This document shows, piece after piece, positions 1 to 12,179 of a DNA stretch of 64,000 bases; position 1 is the first letter of the stretch, and each line of letters opens with the position of its first letter. The position numbers were made by a program, and so were the translations under genes. Where the stretch lies: positions 298,044,167 through 298,108,166 of the forward strand of contig CM041779.1 in the NCBI GenBank assembly GCA_023374045.1, written 5' to 3'. Source of the stretch: Limonium bicolor (lineage: Eukaryota > Streptophyta > Magnoliopsida > Caryophyllales > Plumbaginaceae). Below the pieces are notes generated by a model that searched no databases, was not told the origin of the DNA, and saw only the letters and a program-made list of their open reading frames with translations.

Positions 1-1597
1 TTTAATAATAGAGGGGAGTTAGATATTTTCATCAATATTAAGCTTAGATGATGGTTTAGGAAATTTAAAGCTTAGATTAAGGGTTTACTTTTGTAGATGT
101 TGATTTTTCCTCTTTGTTTCTCCTTTTGCTCTCGGCCAACTCTGGGTTTTTGCACTCCATTTTCAGCCATGGTTTGAGACAGGAAAGAGGAATCAAGTTG
201 GGTATTTATGAATCTATACAAGATCAAGAAGCTTAAATCACTAAATGTGCTCGAAGGAGAAAGAGTTACCTTTAAAGCCCTGGATGAGTTTTCTCTCCCA
301 ACTTTTGGCCACTATCAAAATAATAGAGGTAAAAATAAGATTTGTAAATCCATGGGTAGAAGGTAGATTAAGTGTTTAAAAAGGCTTAACCATGACTTAA
401 CCTTAAATCCCTTTAGAGTTGTTTTCTTGCTTGAACTTTCGGCCAAACAAGGAGGTGAAAGAAGCTTCTCTTTGTATGGAACAAGAGGAAGAAAAAGAGT
501 ATGAATAAGGGTTGGTTCAGCCACCATGAAGGAAAAGGAAAGGAATGGAGCTTAAAGCATGTTTTACTTACCTTTAGCTTAGATTATTAGTTGGTTTCTT
601 CTACTTGTTCCTCCATAGTTTTTTCTTTGAAATGGTGTGAGAATGAAAATCTTGGCTTAAGAGATGAAGGCTTGGTGTTCCTCTTGCTTGTAGATGAAGA
701 AAGGGTGTAAAAGAAAGACGAAATAAGGTGTTTTAATGGTGTTTATGGTCATGGAACTTGAATTTCTCCACTGGAGAAAAGGAAGAAGATGAAAAAGGCT
801 AGTGAAGAAGGGAGGAGGCGGCAGCAAGAGAATAAGGTGAGAGAAAGAGAGTAAGAGGAAGTGATGTGCTTTAAATGAAATAAAGACTTTTAAGTCATAA
901 AGGTGACTTTACTTAAGAAAGAAAAGATTATTTTAATGTGGTGAGTCACCCTAGAGACAGCAGGCCATGTTAGATATTTTCTATGGCATTTTGGTAATTA
1001 TGAATATGAATGAAATTAAGGCCTTGTTTGGCATTTGGCCAAGTAAGGTGCCGCTTTGGATTTTTTTTTGTTAATAAATAGGCTCTCTCATATGTATAAT
1101 TATAGATCATTACTTCACTATAATGTATACAATCCATAATAGCCACATAAAATCAAATTTGAGACTTTTTCATAAAAATGTGTCTTAAGGAATTTGGTGT
1201 TTTAACCCACTTTTTGGATGAGGTTTTCTATGTAGTTGTTCCCCCTCATTCCCATCTTGAATATGAGGTATAGAAACACCCTTTTGACCTCCCTCAAGGT
1301 CACATAATCCTTTAGGGGTCTTAAAGCACATCTTTGTCTTAAGTGGTCTTAAGGCACATTTTTGTCTTAAATTGTTCTAAATTGATCCTTAATGATCCTA
1401 AGGCATATTTTAGCTTTCATTGATGGTTTTAATGTATATTTATCTTAATGGTTCAATCACTAACCCTTAATGATCTTAAGGCACAATTTTGCCTTAAGTG
1501 TTCTTGAATTGATTTCTAATGGTTTTAACGCATGTGTTCTTGCTTTAATTGATCCTAATTGATCCTTAATCAACTTGTGTCAATTCGGGGTATTTCA
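1..1597 (-). repeat. Giant LTR (family G), 5' portion, runs off the window
   Basis: Read on the minus strand, this begins at 1597 with TGAAATACCCCGAATTG, the same terminus as the LTR starting at 36904 (minus). It shares family blocks with the copies at 21516 and 34800-36904: a stretch of cttaagg-type repeats, a block around 940-1000 reading, in reverse complement, as a ggtgactcac segment next to a tgctgtc/ctgcagg segment, and a tgtcttaagg block near 1170-1190. No coding capacity is visible. The other end lies outside the window, so no target duplication can be tested. Family membership rests on short shared blocks and the terminus. Confidence 0.55.
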
Positions 1598-3640
1598 CAA
1601 AGTCGGACATGAAGAAAAGTGCATTTTTTGTATGTGTCAAGGACCACTGATAGGCTGTCCGTCGACCTCGGACGGGCTATCTGGGTCTGTTGGGTCGAAC
1701 AAAAATCCAGACAATACTAAGGCTTTGTTTTTGTGTGTGTCCAGGTCTGTTGGTCCGGGTACAAGTCCGAACACTTGTACATTTTGAGCTCCTCTCCGCT
1801 CAATGCCCAGTTCCCCTTAGATCGCCTAAGTCACAAAAACACCTAAACAACATTAAGGCATTTTCTCTTTAATAAAGATGTGCACTACAATTAAGCATAG
1901 AACTAGGGAAAAGGGCAAGAAGAGAAGGGGTTTCAACACCAAAAATTATATCAAATAGCTAATAAATCCCTTCTTAGATGGGTTGTTTCGTTTCCCTTTC
2001 TTATCAATATTTTTCTGCTACTGGGCTCTTTTCTCCTGCCTATCTTTTGTCACTTTAATACTCCTTGCATGTTAAAATTACCAACAATCTTGAACTAGTA
2101 TGAGCACATCTCGGCTGATCTCTATGATTTTGCTTGCGCACGTGAAAGGGAATAGGGAATGAACTCCTCTCTTCATAATTTCCAGAAGACGATGTTGCGT
2201 CTTGTTTTTGTGGTGGAATTTGGTAGAGATGGGTTCTTATTGCTAGAGCAGATCATCGTCGAACCGCTCACTACTAATCCAACAGGTGCAAGCATGCTTG
2301 ATCATTAGCTTCAGAAACTTACATGCTATGGGATTCTCACAAGCTTCCTCTAGCGTACTAGGGATGCCCGATGAAGAGAACGTATGGTTAGCTCCGATGA
2401 GCAAGTCCATGCCGGCGGATGAAATTTTCTATATCTGTTGCGATGTAAAGAACAAGCATGATGAATCTCTGCTTAAAAACTAGGTCAAAGAGGTAATTCC
2501 CGAGGTGGTGGTAGAGGAGCTACATGCGGTGGATTTAACTAATATGATGATGCCTATGTGTTTTGATGGTAATTTACCAATCCCCTTGGTAATTGTTGTT
2601 GTCGTGACACCATGGATTCACAAGGGCAAGAAGAAAGTGGTTCCAAAGACGACTCCGTAAGGAACTCAAAATTGCCAAGAAAAATAACTTTTATGCTTTC
2701 TAATTGCATGATTTGGGACACTAGTCATGCAATTAAACCCTTTTGGAATTTTTTGATCAAAATAGTATTCATTTTGTTTAGTAGGTTGCAACTCTTTCTT
2801 TATGGTTATTTATCTTATGTAGTTGTTTTGGTGGTACTTTTCATTATCTTGTAATATGTTGGTTAAGTGAATGGCCTTGCCACCTCCCTTTTTTGTCTCA
2901 TAGGCAAGGTACTATGTTTATGTAGTTGAAGGATTGAAATATGCATAAGTGTTGGTTTTAGTTGGAAGCAAATAGGGCTTCTTAGGACAATCACAAGTGT
3001 GGACGATTGTTCTCTAAATCTACTGTATACACAACTCTCTATGGACTAGATCGTGCTTGGTAGATAAGAGTTCTAGGTTTTGGTAGGTTGTTAGTTGTGT
3101 TCAATGCTAATGATGATCCGTTGACTACTAAATCAACTGCTGAGCTATAGCTAACTTATGGACTTACTCTAACAATTAGTATCAGTGACAAGTAACTTTG
3201 TAAGATGAATAATATTATTCATGAATAGTTTGAGGTATCAAATAAGGATTCAGCAATGGGCTACACGTGCTCAATTATGGATGTTAAAGGTTCGAGCAAA
3301 AACCTCTTATGAATGACCCAACAGCTACAACAAAGGTAAGAATGATGAAATGAAACAGGATAAAGGTAGCAAAATCTTATGAATGACTCAGTGACCTAAT
3401 AACAGCTACACCAAAAGAAAGAAAAGTAAATGATGAAATCGGATAGCAATAGCTTTAGAATGGGTATTAAAACCGAGATAAGGATCCACTCAGAAGCAAG
3501 CGTCCCTTTTCTAGACCATACAGCAGAGGCCCTCGAGCAGCGGAGTCGGGTCTCCAGCTTAAGGATTTTTCCTTTAGAATGTCCCGAAGGGTCCTTTTGT
3601 CTGGCAGGCATTGCAATCAGGATCCTTTCCTGTGGTGCCA
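1598..3640. other. Intergenic, no convincing gene
   Basis: No ORF with a recognisable domain. At 1620-1780 there are several GTCCG/CGGAC half-sites (for example gtccgtcgacctcggacgg), resembling the LTR palindrome clusters elsewhere in the window, so part of this is probably old LTR sequence. Around 2470-2540 a short Gly/Arg/Asn-rich reading could be debris of a retroelement gag, but it is too short to assign. At 3300-3420 a block of about 70 bp (cttatgaatgac ... aacagctacamcaaa ... gatgaaat) is imperfectly duplicated. The rest is A+T-rich, low-information sequence. Confidence 0.5.
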
Positions 3641-3650
3641 TGAAGAAAAA

Positions 3651-5148
3651 TCATTCAATGCTCACAATTTTACGGTTTACAAAAGCAAACTTGCACACCT
3701 CCTCAAAAAACTCATCAGCACTACTGTGGCTGCTCTTCATCTGAAGAATCTTTATGGCCATCCTTTTGAGATTATTAGAGTACCTCAGCAAGGACTCCAG
3801 AGTGTTCATTTTCTGTTCAGCATTTAAAGGGGACCTAACAGTAATTACTACCTCTTCCAAGCAGGGAATCGTGAATTTCAGATTAGCCTGCAAAAAAAAA
3901 AAAGCAATCCAAATTTCAGATGTAATAACTAGAATACAAGAGGGATGATGTTCAAGTTATAAGAGCTAGATACAAACCATATCCAAGCTACTTGTGTGGC
4001 ATAAAGCTGCAAACATAGCTCCATGTATCTCAAACTTCTGGAGCTTTGGGTGGCTGTTGAAGAAGTCAACAAAATCAATCTCTGGGAAGGGCAGGAGGCT
4101 ATTGGTTTCCCCAGTGAATTCCACCTTCATAAATAGTTGCTTCACTTCACTGGCCATTTGAAGCATTTGGCTCAGTGCATGCCAACACCACTGAACACCC
4201 CTCAAGTCCAATGACTCTAGAGCACTGAGTTTACCAAAATCTACCATGTAAACCCTCTCTGCTGAAAAAAAAAACAGCAACCTTGAAGATGAGCCCATGG
4301 TAAAATAACATAGGATTGTCAGCAATAACACAAATACAATGGCAAGGTGAAAACTACAGCTTTTGGAATCAGATGAACTCAACAGAAGTTTATGATGGAT
4401 ATTTACCACCGTTATTGGCAATGAAGAGATGCTTAAGACATTCAGTGCGACAGGCCCTAATCCAACTACAGCCATGAACTGCTAAACTTATCAGCTTTGG
4501 ACAAGCAATGGATAGTAAGCTGTTTCCAGATCCATAGAAGTCAAGCTTGCACTGCTCTAGATGATTCAACTCAATTGACACGGACATTACTCCATCACCC
4601 TCACACCCAAGAAGCAGTAACACAGTTAAATTAGGGCACGCTTGGAGCACTTGAGAGAGAACAGGATCTTTGATCTTGGCCCCGACTATTTCCAGGGTCT
4701 TAAGATTGGGAAAGACTTCCCATTTGGAGATCCATCATCCTAACGCCCCATAGCTTTAGTGACTCCAAAAACGATGAGTGATGAATATAATCCAACTTCT
4801 TAAGCCACACTGCTTTCAGGATCTTCATTGAGAGTGTCCATTAGGAGCTCAAGATGTCTAAGAGAACTACAAGAAGAACTCAACCAAGATACTACGACCA
4901 TGTGGGAGAAAGGGCAGTAAACAACAAGCTCCTCTAACTTAGCACCGACGATACCATCTTCCACACAGCGTAGTCTGCATTCACGGTTGTATCTTGCTTT
5001 CAAAGGCATTGCGCTGAAAGTAGAGGCTTCGGGATGAAAGATGTAGACTCCTTCCATCTCTTAGAGACGCAAGCACACGTGGCCAACATCTTTTGCGTGG
5101 TCAGGTGAGATATGATGTATGAAGAATTGCATCTGGCAAACAGTCCAT
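3651..5148 (-). pseudogene. F-box/LRR-repeat protein (At1g67190-like), full length but frameshifted
   Basis: F-box/LRR proteins of this type act as substrate receptors of SCF ubiquitin ligases. Reading on the minus strand: the ATG at 5148 opens MDCLPDAILH and, after a frame change, IISHLTTQKMLATCACVSKRWKE, which is an F-box. LRR-like text follows (SLYFQRNAFES, KLEELVVYCPFSH, LRHLELLMD, FLESLKLWGVRMMD, NLKTLEIVGAKI, ACPNLTVLLLLGCEG). Two introns have canonical sites: 4262-4406 and 3888-3977. The last exon ends in the family C-terminus (CLEEVVITVRSPLNAEQKMN ... MNTLESLLRYSNNLKRMAI) with a stop at 3651-3653. Summed exon length is about 420 codons, the usual family size, so nothing large is missing. 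At least four frame changes are needed (near 5118, 5060-5090, 5000-5040, 4800) and another near 4712. It is therefore a young pseudogene or a gene damaged by assembly indels. A 5' UTR intron may end at 5150 (acceptor cgcacag just before the ATG). Confidence 0.85.
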
Positions 5149-5890
5149 TCTGTGCGGAAATATATCAAACAGTCAATGGTCATGTAGAAGATGGAGGAAA
5201 TCATAACTAAAACACCTATAACAAAAAAAAGAACTGAACCGAGCTGTATCTTTTAGAATGAATTCACTGCATTAATGCCTGAGGAAAAACGCCACTTTCA
5301 ACACGGATAATGACAAGTTAAACAAAACAAAAGAGATGGCATCGGTTATTCAGATTCGTGGGTTATTTCTGTTTGCTATTGAGCAATAACAAATTGAAAT
5401 AAAAAGATCAGACAGCAGCACCTGAGTTAACGAGCATTTAAACTCAAGCCTACCCGGGATATAAAACTGGTCAGCTGGCCACAAAAATGTAAATGCGGCG
5501 GGTTAGGAGAACCATCGAAAGGAACCGAATCACAGATGAGCTTGAATCCACTGTAGATTTCATCTCAAGATTAACTTAGACAAGTGATAGTAAACGCTCA
5601 TATCATAAGCATATACAAAATAAGACCAAAAGCGATACCAATGGTATAATGTTCGCTACCAAGGACAGATTGTCATCGCATCATCAGAAGGAACATAATC
5701 TGATTTTTTGGCGGAGAGGAGAGTAATAGAAGATCCACGGGAGAGTGCTTACGCTTAATGGATTGATGAACAATCCAATGATTGAGCGGTATGAAATTGA
5801 ATCCAGTATTAAGAAGGGAGAATCAGAAAGTGCGCAGCAGTAGGTGAGCGGGTGTTTGATTTCTTTTCAAATTTTAAAGACAGAGAGAGG
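5149..5890 (-). promoter_or_regulatory. Probable 5' UTR intron and leader of the F-box gene
   Basis: On the minus strand the sequence directly before the ATG at 5148 ends in a good splice acceptor (tttccgcacag). A consensus donor GTAAGC lies at 5752 (minus), so a 5' UTR intron of about 600 bp is plausible, with a leader exon at roughly 5753-5890. No protein is encoded. The upstream stretch 5891-6313 is A+T-rich with no clear TATA box. The splice pairing is inferred. Confidence 0.35.
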
Positions 5891-7301
5891 GGAGGGAAGT
5901 CAGATGCGCTTCGAATTTTGAAAGTGGAGTGGAAAATACAACGCGAAACATAATGACTTTATTTTGCGCAAAATCAGGAAATCCATCTTTATCCCTGCAT
6001 GCGCCTGAAATGAATCGATGACTTTGCTCGGATGTGAGGGGGAGAACGTCAAAACTTGACCGTGCAACGTTCGTGTACGTGCAATGTTCGTTACAAAATT
6101 CAAAGTCCAAGTAATCTTAGAAACTAATGACAGCTGAAAATAAAAGCTAACTTGTTGGACATTTTTATATTTGTGCTTATTGATGATTATACTTTTTCAA
6201 AATTAATTGTACATTTTTCTAAATGCATATTATACATACTAATATGTATTATACTTTTAAATAAAAATAGTATTTTAACATAGATGTATTATGCATGATG
6301 TTAATGCAAAAAGTGATAAGCCTCAAACTTATCATATTTTAGAAGTTGGGAATTATAGGAATATTAATTAAAATAAGAATAAATAGCTAGTTTTTGATAT
6401 TATCTTACATACAAGTTCATTATATAAAATTCAGACTTAGTTTGTATGTTTTCGATTAGGAATAAGGGCCTTATTCTTTGCCTAGTGAATGTCAGCTGAA
6501 ATTAAAAAAAGTAGAGAAAAAATAGTTGATAGACAATTGATGTATGTGACATAGAGAGGGAATAAACTAGTTGATCAAAAAAACTAGCTTATAATATGGA
6601 CAAAAGAATGGGGCTAAAATCTCTAATAAAGGATGAAATGTGCCGGGCATGATGTCGGACGTCCAATCACGACATGAGTATAGAGCAACGCAGAGGATTG
6701 TTGGATGCTGTGTCGGGCATCCCTAGCCGGCACAAGCGGAAAAGTCATCCCGGTTCACCAAAAGTTAGCAGTTAATTACCGTTAACAAACTAACCGATGC
6801 CGAGTGAGGTGCCGGACATGAATGTCCGGCACAAGCATCTTTTCGCTTAAGATTTTGGTTATTATGCAAGTTGAATAGTGTTGGCCACTTATTCTCTTCA
6901 TTCAAAATCCTACTTAAGTTGATTAGGCAAGAGTAGAATAGGTCTGTTGTCCACTACAAATTAGGAGATAACACTTAAGATTAGGAATTAACTTATGTAG
7001 CCCCCACTATCTTGTTCGTTTATTGGCATAACATTTGCTGGATTCGATAATAGATTGTGAGTTTCCTATTTTTGAATCCGAAACTGGAAAAAATATTGAC
7101 ATTTTGGTCTTGTCGGGTGTACTGCCGGGTGTCTGACGTCCGGCGCATTCAACGTCTTTGAATGTGTCGCGCGTTCGTGTCCGGCATGACGTCCGGTGCG
7201 TCCATATGTTTGGTTAATTCGAGAGTTGTTAATTAAACTTTGTGATCATATTTTGAATTAGATTGATTATAATCCCGAACCTAGGATAATTCAGTGTAAA
7301 T

Positions 7302-10300
7302 TGAAATACCCCGTAATTAAAAATAGTGATTAATTAGGCTAATAAGTGATTAGAAGCTTAATTAAGTGTAAAAATTATAGGGAAACAAATCCCGAAGAAA
7401 ACGGACCTTTAAACGTTTAAAAACATTACCGAACCTTTTAAAGCGCGTTTTTCGAGGTAACCGGGAGGGAAAACGTGTCTTAAGCGGGTCAAATAGAATC
7501 GTAACATTTTAGTCAAACTAAATATCATAAATATAGTGAAAGGAGGACCAAAAAATCAAAAAACGAGAGATTAGTACAAACTGCAAAAACGACAAGTTGT
7601 GGGGGAGAAAAAAAAACACAAACGGATGTGGCCAATATTGAAAAAAAAATTTTAAAAACCCCCTAGCAGCGGGTGGGCTGGCCGAGGGACAGAGAGACAC
7701 ACACACACGCGACGCGGGGGACACAAAACAACAAAAGGAAGAAAAAACGACGACGGCCGACGGGAGGACGCGCACACACACTCTCACAATTCTCTCTCCT
7801 ACCTCATTTCCCCTCACTCACGTATTCCCTCCTCCCTCACTCTCTCTTTTTCCTCTCTTCTTCAACCTCCATCGGCTCCCATGGTGAAACAAGAAAAACA
7901 AACAAAACCTTACTTCTCTCCTTTGTAACTCTCTCCACACTCTTCCAAAAATTATAAAAATACCACCATTGTAACCCGCTCCTCAAGAGCTACATTTTCA
8001 TCTTTCCAAAATCCAAAAACAAGCATTTTCGATTTTGAGGGTATTCCCCATTTGAAGCTTCAACACCACCATTAGAAGGCCCTTGTTCTCCTTGTTCTTC
8101 TAAGGTAAAAATATCTTCAAAAACTCCATCTTTTTCTAGCCTAAATGGCAAAACGAAAATTTAGACTAAACCTTGTTTGGTCTCTTGTATACCCAGCCGA
8201 TTTTGGCTCCTTTGGAAGGTGGGGAACTTTGTTCTTGAGCTGCTCCAAGTACTTCATAAACCCTTGGAAGGTAATGAGATTCCTAAACCCTAGAAATTTG
8301 ATTAGAGCTTATATAATGCTTAGGGTGAGTTTAGTATTAAAATGGTGAATGTGAATGGGTTGTAGTTTAGATTGTGGAGTGCTGTAACCGTTGAGAAGAG
8401 GAGGAGGAAGAAAGAAGAAGAAAGAAACTAGAAGCAAAACAAGGTAAGGAATGCTCACCTTTGTGTAGTCTTGTAATTGTATATGTAACAGATTTTTAGT
8501 AATGAAATTGGTATTGAAAAATGGTAATGCACTAGTAGTATAATGTGTAAGAGAATACAAGTATTTTGAAGCTTTAAAAGACATGTAAAACTGTTACAAA
8601 ACAGATTGGGGATTAGTGTTTGTGTGCAGGAATTTTGTAGTGTTTTTAGTGTTGTTTTAGTATTGGTATTGTATATGAGAGCTTGTATAGTTTTGGTTGT
8701 TGAAACAGGTGAAAAGAGTGTTGAATTGTGAACTAGAATATGTGGTGAGAGTGTAAAAATATAGGGGAGGTTATGTCAAAATTTATTTAGAATTAGAACA
8801 CTTAGTGAATTTTAACTAGGTGAATGATGTAAGTGTAACAGATTTTGAGATAGATAGATTGAGGGAAGGTGGGGAGACATAGTTAATGTAGTTGTAAGGT
8901 ATTAGAGGTGTTAGAAATGACATTAGAAGAGGGAGTTGTGGATGGAGAGTGTTAGTGTTAAAATCTGTAGCATAAGACAACTAGGAACAAACTAGTGTGA
9001 GTGTTGAGTTGAAACTTGGAAAATTATGTGAGTGAATGAGTATAAAATTGTGTAAGGAGTTAGGAAATGAACTAGGGTGTATTAGGAGGTTTAAATGGTG
9101 TTAAAACATGTAGGATTAAGTGTAGGAACAATGGGGAAGTATTGGGTAAAAGAGAGGACTGAAAACAGAAATTAAAATGCACATACTGGGCCGGACCGGA
9201 CTTGCGACCGGACTTGCAAGTTCGGTCGAGCCCAGATTTACAAGACGGGAAAGTTACTGGAATCGACCGGACTTGCGACCGGACTTGCAAGTCCGGTCGA
9301 GCAGAAAATTTTCCCGTCAGAATGTTACTGGAATGGACCGGACTTGCGACCGGACATGCAAGTCCGGTCGGACCAAAAAAATTCCCTGATGAAACCTACT
9401 GGAATGGACCGGACTTGCGACCGGACATGCAAGTCCGGTCGGCCAGAAAAATTTCCGTAACCTGAGCTACTGGAATGGACCGGACTTGCAAGGTCGGTCG
9501 CAAGTCCGGTCCGGTCAAAAAAAAATTATTTGAATTTAAATAATAATTGTATATATATGTATATGTATACCCATACATATATGTATATGTACATGTGTGT
9601 AGGCATGCAAACCTTAAGTAAGAAGATAGAAACTTAAGTAAAGGAAAAGTAAGTAAGTAAAGAATAAGTGTAAGAAGTATAAGGACATAGTAAGTATGAG
9701 TTAAGCAATGATAGTTAGATTAACCATTTAATTGTATGTATACAATAGGAATTGATTTGTGACACCGGAAGGACGTTTGGAAGTACGTACAACGGTGAAC
9801 GGTATGGATTCCTCATGCCCCGTATGCTATCTTGGTTACTCTGATTTGTGTGTTGTGTGCTAATTGATCACCAAATAAGATAAATGCACGAATCGGAGTT
9901 AATATGCATACTTGTGAATATGTAGTGTTGTATGTTGTGAATATTGTTCTTAAATCATAGTATGTATAATTCATGAAATGTATGGATGTATATGAATGCT
10001 TGTATGAATGTTGTAGTGTACTGTGACCGTTTATTATTGTGTTTGGACTTCTAACTTATTCCTAACAAGCTAACCATCCTAACTTAAATGGTAATTAAAT
10101 TGGAATGAGTAGAAGTCCGATATAGTTTCGGCCACGCGTGAGGATGCGGAGTCACGAGAGGTTGGCTCCAACTCCTGACTCTTAAACTGGTCCGCGGCCC
10201 AAATCCCTTAAGTGGGTAGCATCCCGGATTGGTGAGTCAAGTAAATCCCGGATGTGGGACGGTGTAGTCCCCAAGGCCGGAGGTCCCGACGACTTAACTT

Positions 10301-11131
10301 GAGTATAAGCAAGTAAGTAAGAATGAGTAAGTAAAGTAATTGAAAGTAAGTAATTGTAAGTAAGAAGAAGTAAGTAATGAGTAAAAGAGTAAAGCATTCC
10401 GATTAACCCGGATGCATAATTTGGCTAACCTTGTGAAGGTAAGTAAGATGTGTACTTGTATTGTTGCCTTGATTTGTGTAATGAATTGTATAGCATGTAT
10501 GTTGTATGAACAGCATGTATGTATGAATAATGAATGGCATGTTTAGTGGACGTCAAATAGTCGGCGTGCCCTTGCTAGCACGCGGTATATGCGGAGTCCA
10601 TATGCAGCTTTTGCTGAGCCCCTTGGGGCACCATTTTTACTACACGCAGGTACCCGAGAGTGACGAAGATGTGAAGACTCCATTCTATTTCTTTATCTTT
10701 CTTTTTGGAATGTAAACACTGGATTATGATTGGTGTACTGAGTAGTACATGGCTGTAGTTTTGAATAGCCGGTGTACCATGGGGTACACCTTTTTGGATA
10801 ATGGAAGTATTGGATTGGGGTATAGATGAGTAGCCTTAGAAACTCATTCTTTTGGGAAGTATGGTAAAGGATGTAATGTAATACTTTAAATACTCGGTGA
10901 TCCAAGAACGTAAGTAGGTTACTTTATATTCCGTATGCATTATATTAGTAGCTCGGTACACTATGTTCATCAGACCGTGACTGTAAGTATTAGTAGCCTA
11001 GCTAGCCGTATGGGCGGTTAGCGGCATTGTTTCACCCGCCGTAGTAAGTATGTAAATATTTTCGCTGCGAACTCGTAAGATTAGTAGGTCGATTAGACGG
11101 TAAGCATAGGATTAGCGGTTGGGGTGTTACA
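7302..11131 (+). mobile_element. Solo giant LTR (E), TSD TAAAT
   Basis: Terminus TGAAATACCCC at 7302, terminus GGGGTGTTACA ending at 11131, flanked by the direct repeat TAAAT (7297-7301 and 11132-11136), inside the 5' LTR of A. At 3.83 kb with no ORF, primer site or polypurine tract, it is best explained as a solo LTR left by recombination between the LTRs of one element. It shares blocks with F (36905-39765) and G2: catgccccgtatgcta near 9815, and catatgcagc ... tgctgagcccc near 10600. It contains the 71-bp repeat array and a CT-rich stretch (7780-7870). The termini suit Ty3/Gypsy chromovirus-type LTRs (inference). Confidence 0.85.
9185..9530. repeat. Five tandem 71-bp repeats, each with a palindrome
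   Basis: Units start at 9185, 9256, 9327, 9398 and 9469, an exact 71-bp period, each opening with actgg. The second unit holds a perfect 22-bp palindrome: the half-site GACCGGACTTG followed by its reverse complement. Units 3 and 4 carry the same site with one changed base in the left half, and unit 1 has one change in the right half. A further direct copy of the half-site stands just before it in units 1-4. The final unit is rearranged. Confidence 0.95.
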
Positions 11132-11388
11132 TAAATAATCCATTTAGTTAGATTATTAGATAGTTATTCTTATTGGAATTAATGTTCATTTTCCTCCCTT
11201 TGCTAGAATAGGTAATTACTAAGGATTATGACTGGTTTTCTATTAAGTCCCTTGGGTTCGATACTCTTGGTCGTAACTTACTTACACTTTACTTCGATCG
11301 GGATTTTTGCTACGCGTATTAGAGTTAGTAGGATTCTTTTATTTGTTTTTTTATATAATTTTCCCTACTAAATATTCTGTTAGCAAAA

Positions 11389-11406
11389 TGGCACCGTTGC
11401 CAGGGA
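11389..11406 (+). other. Primer-binding site of element A (tRNA-Asp type)
   Basis: TGGCACCGTTGCCAGGGA lies three bases after the LTR end CA. It differs from the perfect site in element C (TGGCGCCGTTGCCGGGGA, complementary to the 3' end of plant tRNA-Asp) at two positions, both G to A. Confidence 0.85.
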
Positions 11407-12179
11407 CTTGGAATTAGTCCAAGTCCTAAAATTGCTGATTGCCCTATTCTTTATTCGCTGACTTGTTCATTCTTTTTTAAATTCTTTTGTATATGTCGTG
11501 CGTGATGCCGGGTGTTGTAATCCGGCATAATCTGAGGAAGTCCGATGTCGGGAATAATACTTCCGGTATGAAGCCCGGTATTTTCTCAATTTTATTTTTA
11601 GTTTTCGTAAAATTTCAGATTTATATACATAGTTTGTTCTTTTATTCTTATACCATTTTTTATTTTCTTTATTCTTTGTTAAAAATATTATAATGTCTTG
11701 TTTTGATCCTCCTATATTTATATAGATATAGAATCTCACTCGATTATGAACTTTGTATCCAGGTTGCTTACAAAATGTGGGTGGATGAATGGCAAAGTGG
11801 GGATTCATTGCTCTTTCATTTTTTACACATTTACATAGTTAACGCATCGGAACCCTGCATAGGAGTTGAGATATTTATAAAACGAAGGAGGATGAATCCA
11901 GCCCTCACTTTTCATCGCCTTAGAATCCAAGCACACATGAGAGTTATACCAGTAGAGGAACTTAGGAGGAGGTTCCCTCACTTTGGTGTATTCACTAGTA
12001 GATATTAGGTGGTGTGGGTTGGAGTTATATTTTTAAATATTGTCTAATATGAATTATAAGTTGGATATTCAACAACGCTGATATCTACATATTTTTGTTT
12101 TAAATAAAGTTATATTTATGTTCCATATTAAATAAAACATTCAGTTATGATATCTCTTAGGTACGCTCCTCTAAAGTGA
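11407..12179 (+). other. Leader between primer site and gag of element A
   Basis: Noncoding leader of the retroelement. It holds a small GCCGG/CCGGC cluster at 11505-11580 and T-rich stretches. No gene seen. Confidence 0.6.

Larger units (their letters stand above)
6314..11385 (+). repeat. 5' LTR of element A (interrupted by E)
   Basis: It begins TGATAAGCCTCAAACTTATC, matching the 3' LTR start at 20616, and ends ...TGTTAGCA three bases before the primer site. Removing E and one copy of its TAAAT duplication leaves about 1.24 kb. Clusters of GCCGGAC/GTCCGGC half-sites lie at 6640-6830 and 7120-7205. Relative to the 3' LTR it has lost the segment that carries the TATA box, so this copy looks promoterless. 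Confidence 0.8.

Noticed and set aside
2470..2560. Gly/Arg-rich reading as a Copia gag zinc-finger region
   Set aside because: Fewer than 25 codons, no CCHC motif and no flanking retroelement features.
9072..9578. 71-bp repeats considered as a CRISPR-like array or a gene
   Set aside because: The context is a plant LTR; spacers are homologous to each other, not unique, and the ORFs through it follow the repeat.
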